From contig CABGHH010000038.1 of the NCBI GenBank assembly GCA_902158745.1, forward strand, positions 1 to 11,476: a DNA stretch of 11,476 nucleotides, in the 5' to 3' direction. The notes beneath the pieces are model-generated. The model made no database searches and was not told the DNA's origin. It saw nothing but the letters and a program-made list of their open reading frames with translations. A program made the translations under genes and the position numbers. The DNA comes from Candidatus Methanolliviera sp. GoM_asphalt (lineage in GTDB: Archaea; Halobacteriota; Methanoliparia; Methanoliparales; Methanoliparaceae). Positions 5,558 through 11,476 of the stretch are shown here, piece by piece (positions within the stretch are counted from its first letter, which is position 1; each line of letters opens with the position of its first letter).

Positions 5558-7201
5558 CTATTCTATCACCTCCGTCTCGATGGTTGTGAAGACAGGTCCT
5601 CTAACATCAATCTTCTTTTTTTTGCTCGTTATATACCGATGTACATACTCTTTTACACCTATATTTATATCTCCAAGAGTTTTAACGGCTCTGACCCTTG
5701 ATTTAACCGCCCTGACCCTTACTTTACGTTCTTCCTCTTTGAAGTCCCCATAAGCCAAAAGATTCTCTATCTTGCTTGCCGCCAGTTGGGAGAACGCGTC
5801 TGAAAATGTTATACCCGTATCTATTCCCCCTTCTATCAATTCGGAGAACCTCTCATCTACAGGAACCGCGAAGATATTTCCATCTTTTACGATGATCTTA
5901 TTTTTATACGCAGGCCCGCATAATTTCGTATTCTCCTCGGGCTCTACGACTTTTACCTCTATTCTTCTCCCGTAAATCTCACCTTGCCATGCAAAAAATT
6001 CGCAGGGGCTCTTCTCCGTTCCATATCTTGCGCATGCGTCTTTAATTGCATTCGCGAGTTTTAGTCCCTGATCCGTCTTTGGCGTCTCTTTCAGATACAA
6101 ACCTCTCGCTATCTCTCTGTCTGAGAGTTCTTCTCGATAAAATTGTGGATAGACGAGTTCCCTTATATCTTTGCTGTTGTAGAGGATGATTGCAAGTCTC
6201 TCAACGCCCAATCCTAAATTCATCACGGGATACGGTATGTTGTATTGGGCAAGCGCTGTGGGTGAATATACGCCAAATGTTGCTATCTCCACCCATCCAT
6301 CGCTATATTTGGTGTTAGAACCCACGAGTGCCGGATGGTATGCGAAGACCTCCGTCTGTGTGCCGGGAATGTAATATTTACTCCTCTTCTCATCCAACCT
6401 GAATCTAAAATCTTCAAAGCCGAACTGCGCGAGCAAGGACTCCGAGATAGCTTTGCCGTCGTCCACTCCCACGTCTTCATCCATAATGACACAAGAGGCC
6501 GAATTATAACATTGAAGTCTTGTAGCATCTTCCCTCTGCTCTCGTCTGAAACATTTATCCACGGAGAAGAGCCGCATTGGTACTTCTCTCTTATTTAACA
6601 TCTCACTCAAAGTTATGAACCACCCAGATGTCATGTGGCTTCTAAGCGTCTTCTTCGTCGCTATCGGTGAAAGCTCCTTGAACTCAGGGAAAACCTCGCC
6701 TATGATCTTTGTTCCACAGAGGTCATCGATGGAAAGTCTTTCGGAGAGGACGGAGATCAGATCGTCCCCTTCTATTTTTCCTTTTTTATAGGCGTGAAAG
6801 CTTTCCTTCATTGCTTCTATCTCCGCTTCTTCTAAATTTCTTCCGATGATCTCCTCAATCTTTGTTATCTCCTCTTTAGATATTCCAATGTTAGGTCTCG
6901 GAAGCCCCGCGAGATAGAAACATCTATCCAAGACAGCCAAAGATTCGTGGCCAAACTGTCTCTTCACTTCTTCTTCTTCCACAATTATTGGATTAACGAC
7001 TTCTTCAAACCCCATTCTCAGATAAGCCATTCTAAGGTTATTTATAGTCTCAAATATTGGATGCGGCTTTCCATATCTGTATAAAAGACGAGGATACCTT
7101 TTATTTATATCTTTTACGCTTAATATTTCCTCTCCGCTCAGCCAGGCTTCCTCAAAATTCTCGTTTACCCTCTTTTTATATTCCACCGGATCAAACTTCA
7201 T
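5558..7201 (-). CDS. sepS: O-phosphoseryl-tRNA(Cys) ligase
   Basis: SepS (SepRS) is a class II aminoacyl-tRNA synthetase that loads O-phosphoserine on tRNA-Cys; SepCysS, not in this window, then converts it to Cys-tRNA. This is the indirect cysteine pathway of methanogens and Archaeoglobus. The 547 residues are near the usual length. Motif 2 is FSVDKCFRREQRED (212-225) and motif 3 is LGLGVERLAIIL (329-340). The phosphoserine pocket matches the A. fulgidus enzyme with an offset of three: Thr191 in HMTSGWF, and Ser234 and Ser236 in CYNSASC. The C-terminal part (about 375-547) is the anticodon-binding region. Odd point: residues 495-508 contain a short tandem duplication (RVRAVK-S-RVRAVK-T). The ATG overlaps the DUF460 stop as ATGA, so the two genes are translationally coupled. 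Confidence 0.98.
   Translation of the reverse strand: MKFDPVEYKKRVNENFEEAWLSGEEILSVKDINKRYPRLLYRYGKPHPIFETINNLRMAYLRMGFEEVVNPIIVEEEEVKRQFGHESLAVLDRCFYLAGLPRPNIGISKEEITKIEEIIGRNLEEAEIEAMKESFHAYKKGKIEGDDLISVLSERLSIDDLCGTKIIGEVFPEFKELSPIATKKTLRSHMTSGWFITLSEMLNKREVPMRLFSVDKCFRREQREDATRLQCYNSASCVIMDEDVGVDDGKAISESLLAQFGFEDFRFRLDEKRSKYYIPGTQTEVFAYHPALVGSNTKYSDGWVEIATFGVYSPTALAQYNIPYPVMNLGLGVERLAIILYNSKDIRELVYPQFYREELSDREIARGLYLKETPKTDQGLKLANAIKDACARYGTEKSPCEFFAWQGEIYGRRIEVKVVEPEENTKLCGPAYKNKIIVKDGNIFAVPVDERFSELIEGGIDTGITFSDAFSQLAASKIENLLAYGDFKEEERKVRVRAVKSRVRAVKTLGDINIGVKEYVHRYITSKKKKIDVRGPVFTTIETEVIE
5681..5722 (-). repeat. 21-base tandem duplication inside sepS
   Basis: Two adjacent 21-base units (5681-5701 and 5702-5722) match at 17 of 21 positions and encode RVRAVK twice. 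They lie in the C-terminal domain and keep the reading frame. Confidence 0.7.
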
Positions 7202-9144
7202 ATGACCCTCTCTCGTTTGTACTCATACAACATATTCTTGATTGCCTCAATCCTTCTTCTCTCATCCTCTTCACGATTTTTCTCTCTCCACTCATCGATC
7301 ATACCCTCAAAATCCGTTCTATTAATGATCCCAAAGTCCTCGACACGTTCGAAGATCAAAGATCTCTGACTAACTTTAATATTCACCTCTTCTGCTGAAA
7401 AGACAGGAATATTCATCTCATAAAACCTCTCTTTTGCTATATGAGACATCTCAGACCCTGCCATCACCGCTCTTATACCAAATCCGATCAAAATATCTGC
7501 CGTAGATCCTCCTCCTCCCGTAGCATCCTTCAGATATACTATATCACCGGATTTTATTCCCATTTTATTATTGAATTCCAGTATGGAATCCCTGTTAAAG
7601 TTTCCAATCACTTTGACAGGATAAAATCTTCCGGAGGATTCCAATATTTTTATCTTTCTGTACAGATCTATCTGCTCTGAGAGAAACTTAATTCTCTCTT
7701 TAAGTTTAAAAATCTCCTTTCCTTGCCTTTTGATCTCTTTCTCTCTTAGTATTATCTCCCTTTCTCTTTTTATTCCTCTTCTTTCGCCTTCTTTTAGTCT
7801 CTCGATATATTTTTTTAATCTTTTTATCTCCTTATCCTTCGTATCTATCGTGCTCTTTAAATAGTTGTTGTGTTCTCTGATCTGTCGAATCTGCTCCTTT
7901 ATCGATTGGAGATCTTTCTCTTTCTCCTTTGTCTCTTCGCTCTTCTCTTCTTTTTCCTCTAAATCCTCTTTTTTTGGAGAGTGAAGATGAATAGCAGATT
8001 TCAGCGAAGATCCCTTTAGAACTGCGGCTTTAATATCGTCTGAATCAATCCATATCGGCGTCTCTTTCTCGATCTTCTCGAACTTATTTTTGAATTTTTT
8101 ATACGCGTCCAACGCCGCAAAGAGGGCGTCTCGCTCATGAACGTTTGAACAGTCGTATCCTCGTGTGATATCCATCTTATAATCTGTCGGTGTATCATCA
8201 GAAGAATGGATGATCGCATTAAAATCTCTCTTTACTTTTTCAACGGTCGATGGTACCGGATAAACATCCGTGGCGACGATGAGAGGTGTTCCTTCATTGG
8301 AGATGGATCTTATCATATCCGATAATGAGGAGTTTCTCGAACTGCTTAATCTTAGAACGTTTCCGTCAAGGTCGAGAATTGCGATGGCAGAGGTGGTTCC
8401 GGGATCGATCCCTACGATTATATATCTCTGCCCCCTTGAAAATTTTGAGAACTCCATTGCATCCTTCGTGATCGGGGATACCTTCACCTGCACATCACAC
8501 CCTCTCTTAGACGAGATGCTCAAATTTTTTATATTATCCTCGACGATGAAACTGCCGCTTCTGTATCCTCCAAAACCCTTTTTAATACTTAGTCCATATT
8601 CAACACCTCTTTTATTCAAATATTCTTTGATTTCTCTTATCTTTAGTTTTACCATCCCGTGAACCTTCCTTCCATATCTATTCTGGCTCCAACCACCTTT
8701 TCCAAGACTTCTCGCCCTACTGACCCTTATCTTTGTCCGATCGCTTATATAAGAGACCTCTCTTCCGATCCCCATCTTTGCCAGGCAGGCACAAACCATT
8801 GCGGATTCTAACGGGCTTCTTTTATTAAAACTTATATTATATCTCGCGGCAAGTTTACTTAATCTCTCTTTATCTGTCACCTGAACGAGTTTTGTCTCGT
8901 AAGGCAGTTTTTTTAAGAATGCCAATAGTTCCTTTCTATCCTTTAAAAGTTCATATATGTTATCGACAGCCAATATCTCCGGAGATCTTTCTCTCACCAT
9001 TCTAAGAAGCTTAAATCTGCTGATCCTCTCGTATCTCTTTATATCCTTACCACTATCGAAGATCGCCAATGCATATTTCTGTTGAGTCTTAGATCTCGGA
9101 GATCCCTTGAATATGTCCACCCCAAAGATCATATCTCTTCTCAA
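7198..9144 (-). CDS. DUF460 family RuvC/YqgF-like RNase H-fold protein with central coiled coil
   Basis: An archaeal protein of the COG2433/DUF460 family, predicted to be a RuvC-like nuclease; its biological role is not established to my knowledge. Residues 1-240 form an N-terminal domain (FGVDIFKGS at 7-15, VDNIYEL at 60-66). A second, RNase H-like domain begins with VGIDPGTTSAIAILDLDG (244-261). Its likely metal ligands are Asp247, Asp293 in VATDVYP, and Asp339 in HERDALFAALDAY. Residues about 392-500 are a highly charged Lys/Glu-rich coiled coil, and 505-590 form a compact C-terminal domain with a glycine-rich turn (ATGGGGST). The start given is TTG at 9144, which has GGAG about 9 bases upstream; an ATG at 9132 (MIFGVDIFKG) has a poorer site and is the main alternative. 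The gene sits 5 bases after rio2, and its TGA overlaps the sepS ATG. This placement suggests a role near tRNA or ribosome metabolism, which is inference only. Confidence 0.92.
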   Translation of the reverse strand: MRRDMIFGVDIFKGSPRSKTQQKYALAIFDSGKDIKRYERISRFKLLRMVRERSPEILAVDNIYELLKDRKELLAFLKKLPYETKLVQVTDKERLSKLAARYNISFNKRSPLESAMVCACLAKMGIGREVSYISDRTKIRVSRARSLGKGGWSQNRYGRKVHGMVKLKIREIKEYLNKRGVEYGLSIKKGFGGYRSGSFIVEDNIKNLSISSKRGCDVQVKVSPITKDAMEFSKFSRGQRYIIVGIDPGTTSAIAILDLDGNVLRLSSSRNSSLSDMIRSISNEGTPLIVATDVYPVPSTVEKVKRDFNAIIHSSDDTPTDYKMDITRGYDCSNVHERDALFAALDAYKKFKNKFEKIEKETPIWIDSDDIKAAVLKGSSLKSAIHLHSPKKEDLEEKEEKSEETKEKEKDLQSIKEQIRQIREHNNYLKSTIDTKDKEIKRLKKYIERLKEGERRGIKREREIILREKEIKRQGKEIFKLKERIKFLSEQIDLYRKIKILESSGRFYPVKVIGNFNRDSILEFNNKMGIKSGDIVYLKDATGGGGSTADILIGFGIRAVMAGSEMSHIAKERFYEMNIPVFSAEEVNIKVSQRSLIFERVEDFGIINRTDFEGMIDEWREKNREEDERRRIEAIKNMLYEYKRERVI

Positions 9145-9149
9145 TTTGA

Positions 9150-9998
9150 CTATCTCCTGGTGATCCTCTTAAATGCCTCTTCGAGATCTGTATTTAACGA
9201 ATATTTGCGTGAGAAATGATCTATAATATTTTTTATATCCCGCTTTAAGATATCTTCCGATCCCCAAAAGCCCGTCTCCACATATTGTGGCCAATCTATC
9301 AGAAATACTTCACCATCAGATACCAAAACGTTATATTTGCTTAAATCTCCGTGAATTATCCCGCGTTCGTAGCTTTTCTTCACCTCATCCAGAATTTTAT
9401 CGAGGAACCACCCCGGATCTTCGAGATCAGCTCTATTCAATTGGCATCCATCTATCCTTCCCATGACGTTCACGTGTCTGTTGCTTGCAATGGGTTTTGG
9501 AACGGAGACGTAAGGATAGAGTCTTTTCAACGCCGTCTGTTCCCTGAACGCAGATTTTTTTGATATCTTGACCCAGTCTTCTTTACTCATGCCTGGTCTG
9601 TTCTTAAGAACATTTTTGAAAGATATCCCTTCACGATGCACCTTCAATACACATTCTTCATCTCCATTCCCGATCGATTCAAAGACATCAGACTCCTTTC
9701 CGTATCCTATCTGGTCCCCAACTGCCTTTATGGCATTATTTTCATATAGGTATCCCAGAGAAAGCATATCTAAGCCAGAATACTTTAAATTGTATCTCTC
9801 TTCATGGTATTCCACCAGTTTGATCTTGGATAATCTTCCTAAGAAATATGACGCATCCTTCAGATCCATCTTTGTAAATGTCGTGATGTCCTCTAAATAT
9901 ACCATTCCCCTTTCTATGGCGTGTAATATCCTAAAATCTTCTCTTCTCAACGTTTTATAGAGATACGCGAGCTGTTTTATTCCTCTTACGTCATTCAC
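9150..9998 (-). CDS. rio2: RIO-type serine/threonine kinase Rio2
   Basis: Rio2 is an atypical protein kinase/ATPase that acts in late maturation of the small ribosomal subunit in archaea and eukaryotes. The 282-residue protein has the diagnostic N-terminal winged helix (about 8-85), then the RIO kinase domain. Visible elements are the nucleotide loop GYGKESDVF (98-106), the ATP lysine Lys119 in CVLKVHREG, the catalytic loop IIHGDLSKYNVLV (214-226, Asp218) and the metal-binding LIDWPQ (233-238, Asp235). All key residues are present, so it should be active. The start is GTG at 9998: it aligns with where Rio2 proteins begin, and no in-frame ATG occurs before the winged helix. It is the first gene of the long minus-strand operon, with a TATA box about 55 bases upstream. 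Confidence 0.97.
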   Translation of the reverse strand: MNDVRGIKQLAYLYKTLRREDFRILHAIERGMVYLEDITTFTKMDLKDASYFLGRLSKIKLVEYHEERYNLKYSGLDMLSLGYLYENNAIKAVGDQIGYGKESDVFESIGNGDEECVLKVHREGISFKNVLKNRPGMSKEDWVKISKKSAFREQTALKRLYPYVSVPKPIASNRHVNVMGRIDGCQLNRADLEDPGWFLDKILDEVKKSYERGIIHGDLSKYNVLVSDGEVFLIDWPQYVETGFWGSEDILKRDIKNIIDHFSRKYSLNTDLEEAFKRITRR

Positions 9999-10049
9999 CC
10001 CTTCTAAAATTTGTCGTATTTAACAAAGATGAACTATTGTGTTTGGTAG

Positions 10050-10057
10050 ATATAAAA
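10050..10057 (-). promoter_or_regulatory. TATA box of the rio2-led operon
   Basis: On the minus strand this reads TTTTATAT, preceded by a purine-containing GGGAACA stretch where TFB would bind. Transcription would begin near 10027, giving a leader of roughly 30 bases before the rio2 GTG. No other convincing promoter is seen between this point and the end of the acyl-CoA synthetase gene. Confidence 0.6.
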
Positions 10058-10103
10058 TGTTCCCTCTTCAAAAATGTCGTGTTCTCTTTCTAAAATAGAA
10101 ATA

Positions 10104-10111
10104 TTTATATA
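10104..10111 (+). promoter_or_regulatory. TATA box of the DUF2178 gene array
   Basis: The sequence TTTATATA, preceded by AGAAATA, is a good archaeal TATA/BRE match. It puts the transcription start near 10133 and gives a leader of about 40 bases that ends in a very strong ribosome site. It lies about 50 bases from the oppositely directed TATA box of the rio2 operon, so the two promoters share one intergenic region. Confidence 0.65.
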
Positions 10112-10161
10112 CTTTTAGTATTATAAGTTTTACATAAGGTAAAATATTATTTACAAAAGGA

Positions 10162-10170
10162 GGAGGTGAT
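10162..10170 (+). promoter_or_regulatory. Full-length consensus ribosome binding site before the first DUF2178 gene
   Basis: GGAGGTGAT pairs completely with the 3' end of 16S rRNA and lies 5 bases before the ATG at 10176. It selects this start over an overlapping ATG in another frame. Nearly the same site precedes copies 3 and 4 (10972-10979 and 11409-11417) but not copy 2. Confidence 0.85.
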
Positions 10171-10175
10171 GAAAG

Positions 10176-10553
10176 ATGAAGAGAAAAGTAAAGAAAGAAG
10201 ACGTGATATTTGGGACGGGATTCTTCGGAAGCCTGGTGGTAGGAACAGTCTTGATAGTGATTGGTTATCCCCTTTTGGGACTGATAATCGCTTTAGTCGG
10301 GGTTTTAGTATCCGGGATGTATATGCGGAAGGCGAAAGCGGTCGAAATAAACGACGAGAGGGCGCAATTTGTTGAGGGAAAATCGTGTATCGCGACAGTT
10401 AGAATAACTTTTCCGATCTTTGGAGTAGTCTTTGCATTTATAAGCGTCCTTTCCATAGATATTCCAGCTCAGATGGTGTTAGGACCTCTATTTACTCTCT
10501 ATGCCGCCACCTACGTCGTCTCGTACCATTACTACAACAGGAGGTACATGTAA
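10176..10553 (+). CDS. Small four-helix membrane protein, DUF2178-like, array copy 1
   Basis: A 125-residue protein with a short basic N-terminus (MKRKVKKED) and four hydrophobic segments at about 11-31, 33-50, 73-93 and 98-117. Helices 2 and 3 are separated by a charged loop with NDERAQFVEGKS (59-70), and the protein ends in a basic tail, HYYNRRYM. The loop motif DER…(G)K, the four-helix plan and the length fit the archaeal DUF2178 membrane proteins, whose function is unknown. No catalytic residues are recognised. It leads a tandem array of paralogues behind its own TATA box and a consensus ribosome site. Its last codons (Asn-Arg-Arg-Tyr) contain an AGGAGGTA sequence. It is the most divergent copy, with Ser-Cys where the others have Ala-Ser after GK/GR. 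Confidence 0.82.
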   Translation: MKRKVKKEDVIFGTGFFGSLVVGTVLIVIGYPLLGLIIALVGVLVSGMYMRKAKAVEINDERAQFVEGKSCIATVRITFPIFGVVFAFISVLSIDIPAQMVLGPLFTLYAATYVVSYHYYNRRYM

Positions 10554-10581
10554 TAAAAAAAAGATAGAAGAGATAAAAAAA

Positions 10582-10968
10582 ATGGAGAAAATGAAAAAAG
10601 AAAGAGTAATTTTTGATGTGACCTTTGGTGTAAGCATACTTGTTGGAATGATCGTGGCATCCTTTGGTTATTATTGGTTAGGTATAGCAATCGCTTTTGT
10701 AGGCGGATTTGGTGTGGCACTTCACGCTAGAAATGTAGCGGCAAGGTATAAACTAGGCGATGAAAGGGCAGAGTTTATCTCTGGAAAAGCATCTTCCCTG
10801 ACATTCAAAGTAATATCTATCACGATGGGTATACTGCTTGTAATCCTTGGTGGTCTTTCTATTCGTTCTATAGAAATTTCAGCATACTCCATGATTGGGC
10901 TTCTTCTTGCCCTAACATGCATTGTACACCTTGCTTCCCGCCATTATTACACCAAAAAATACAGCTAA
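10582..10968 (+). CDS. Small four-helix membrane protein, DUF2178-like, array copy 2
   Basis: A 128-residue paralogue of the preceding protein, with hydrophobic segments at about 10-30, 32-49, 74-94 and 99-117. The loop is GDERAEFISGKAS (59-71) and the C-terminus is HYYTKKYS. The frame is open back to 10501 inside copy 1, but that extension (PPPTSSRTITTTGG…) is copy 1 read out of frame and is not used. The ATG at 10582 is chosen, with one at 10591 as alternative. Unlike its sisters, it lacks a consensus ribosome site at normal distance: only GAAGAG is near. The AGGAGGTA at 10539-10546 is about 35 bases away, directly before an ATG that is followed at once by TAA. Translation probably depends on coupling to copy 1, whose stop is 28 bases upstream. 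Function unknown. Confidence 0.8.
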   Translation: MEKMKKERVIFDVTFGVSILVGMIVASFGYYWLGIAIAFVGGFGVALHARNVAARYKLGDERAEFISGKASSLTFKVISITMGILLVILGGLSIRSIEISAYSMIGLLLALTCIVHLASRHYYTKKYS

Positions 10969-10994
10969 TGAGGAGGTGAAGAAAGATGGAAAAT
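10949..10994 (+). repeat. Gene-junction repeat, first copy
   Basis: These 46 bases span the last codons of copy 2 (Tyr-Thr-Lys-Lys-Tyr), the stop, the GGAGGTGA ribosome site and the first codons of copy 3. They match the junction at 11386-11431 at 44 of 46 positions. This conservation is much higher than between the gene bodies and marks a likely point of unequal exchange. Confidence 0.85.
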
Positions 10995-11405
10995 AAAAAG
11001 ATAAACGAAATGGAAAGGGGGAGAAAAAGGGCGCAGAAGATATTCATCGGGGGATTTGTAGGTAGCATAGCACTCGGTTTCGTCATGGGATATCTCCTGG
11101 GGAGCTACTGGCTGACACTTATCATAATCTTTGTGGGTTTAATGAGCACTGCCTATTATATGAAAAGGGCGGATGACAAATACAAATTTGGTGACGAGCG
11201 GTCCTCTTATATAAATGGGAGAGCAAGCGCATTCGCTTTCAAAATTAGCTTTCCGACTGCATGTGTTCTTATGGTTGTACTGGGCGGACTTCATCTGGAA
11301 TACGGGATTCAGCTTCCAGCTTACCAAGTGCTGGCGTTGATCGTTGCCTTGATGGGAGTAACCCACGGTGTAGCCTCCCATCACTACACCAAAAAATACA
11401 ACTAA
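10986..11405 (+). CDS. Small four-helix membrane protein, DUF2178-like, array copy 3
   Basis: A 139-residue paralogue with a longer charged N-terminus (MENKKINEMERGRKRAQK) and hydrophobic segments at about 19-39, 42-59, 84-102 and 110-130. The loop is GDERSSYINGRAS (69-81) and the basic C-terminus is HHYTKKYN. The ATG follows GGAGGTGA by 6 bases. The gene starts 17 bases after copy 2 ends, so it is almost certainly cotranscribed with it. The short segment between helices 3 and 4 (LHLEYGIQLPAYQ) varies among the copies. The topology predicts both termini on the same side; by the positive-inside rule this is the cytoplasm, and the DER loop is also cytoplasmic. Function unknown. Confidence 0.82.
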   Translation: MENKKINEMERGRKRAQKIFIGGFVGSIALGFVMGYLLGSYWLTLIIIFVGLMSTAYYMKRADDKYKFGDERSSYINGRASAFAFKISFPTACVLMVVLGGLHLEYGIQLPAYQVLALIVALMGVTHGVASHHYTKKYN

Positions 11406-11431
11406 TGAGGAGGTGATGAAAGATGGAAAAT
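11386..11431 (+). repeat. Gene-junction repeat, second copy
   Basis: Second copy of the 46-base junction repeat, here joining the end of copy 3 to the start of copy 4. It differs from the first copy at two positions (Ser versus Asn codon before the stop, and GTGAA versus GTGAT in the ribosome site). Confidence 0.85.
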
Positions 11432-11476
11432 GAAAAGAAAATGAAAAAAATGAGAGAAAAAAATAAAGAAAAAAAA
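11423..11476 (+). CDS. Start of a fourth DUF2178-like gene, cut by the window edge
   Basis: An ATG 5 bases after GGAGGTGAT opens an 18-codon frame that is still open at the last base. The peptide begins MENEKK, matching the MENKK of copy 3, and continues as a very Lys/Glu-rich stretch. The junction identity and the same N-terminal start strongly imply another array member, although no membrane segment is yet visible. Confidence 0.72.
   Translation, partial: MENEKKMKKMREKNKEKK

Noticed and set aside
10166..10375. Open frame of 69 codons overlapping the start of DUF2178 copy 1
   Set aside because: Its start lies inside the ribosome binding site itself, and the charged translation is an out-of-frame reading of a membrane protein gene.

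Overview
The window comes from an archaeon, most likely a methanogen or a methane/alkane-oxidising relative within the Euryarchaeota. The strongest marker is an O-phosphoseryl-tRNA ligase (SepS), the first enzyme of the tRNA-dependent cysteine route of methanogens and Archaeoglobus. Other archaeal markers are a Rio2 kinase, a DUF460 RuvC-like protein, a CTP-type riboflavin kinase fused to a winged helix, an archaeal-type RibB, an ADP-forming acyl-CoA synthetase subunit, and TATA-box promoters combined with strong GGAGGTGAT ribosome sites. The species cannot be fixed from this sequence.

Layout. Positions 1-9998 are read entirely on the minus strand. Nine tightly packed genes follow a TATA promoter at about 10050: rio2, a DUF460 gene, sepS, endonuclease V, ribK, ribB, a small methyltransferase, leuD and an ADP-forming acyl-CoA synthetase alpha subunit. 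Gaps are at most 17 bases, and several neighbours overlap by 4 to 29 bases, so this looks like one operon of about 9 kb. At its far end is a 38-codon stump carrying the start of a second acyl-CoA synthetase gene, then birA (biotin protein ligase), probably from its own promoter. The plus strand starts from a divergent TATA promoter at about 10104. It carries a tandem array of small four-helix membrane proteins of DUF2178 type: three complete copies and the beginning of a fourth that runs off the window.

How the genes fit together. Rio2 (small ribosomal subunit maturation), DUF460, SepS (Cys-tRNA synthesis) and EndoV (cleavage next to deaminated purines, in DNA or RNA) form an information-processing block. 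RibK and RibB form a riboflavin/FMN block; RibK's DNA-binding domain suggests that it also acts as a regulator. LeuD and the acyl-CoA synthetase belong to branched-chain or 2-oxoacid metabolism and acyl-CoA energy metabolism, but their usual partners (LeuC and the ATP-grasp beta subunit) are not in the window. The small methyltransferase has no assignable substrate.

The least explained parts are the DUF2178 array, with its near-identical gene-junction repeats, and the truncated acyl-CoA synthetase copy. I see no CRISPR array, no insertion sequence, no tRNA or rRNA gene, and no gene-free stretch above 300 bases. The longest non-coding gap is the divergent promoter region at 9999-10175.
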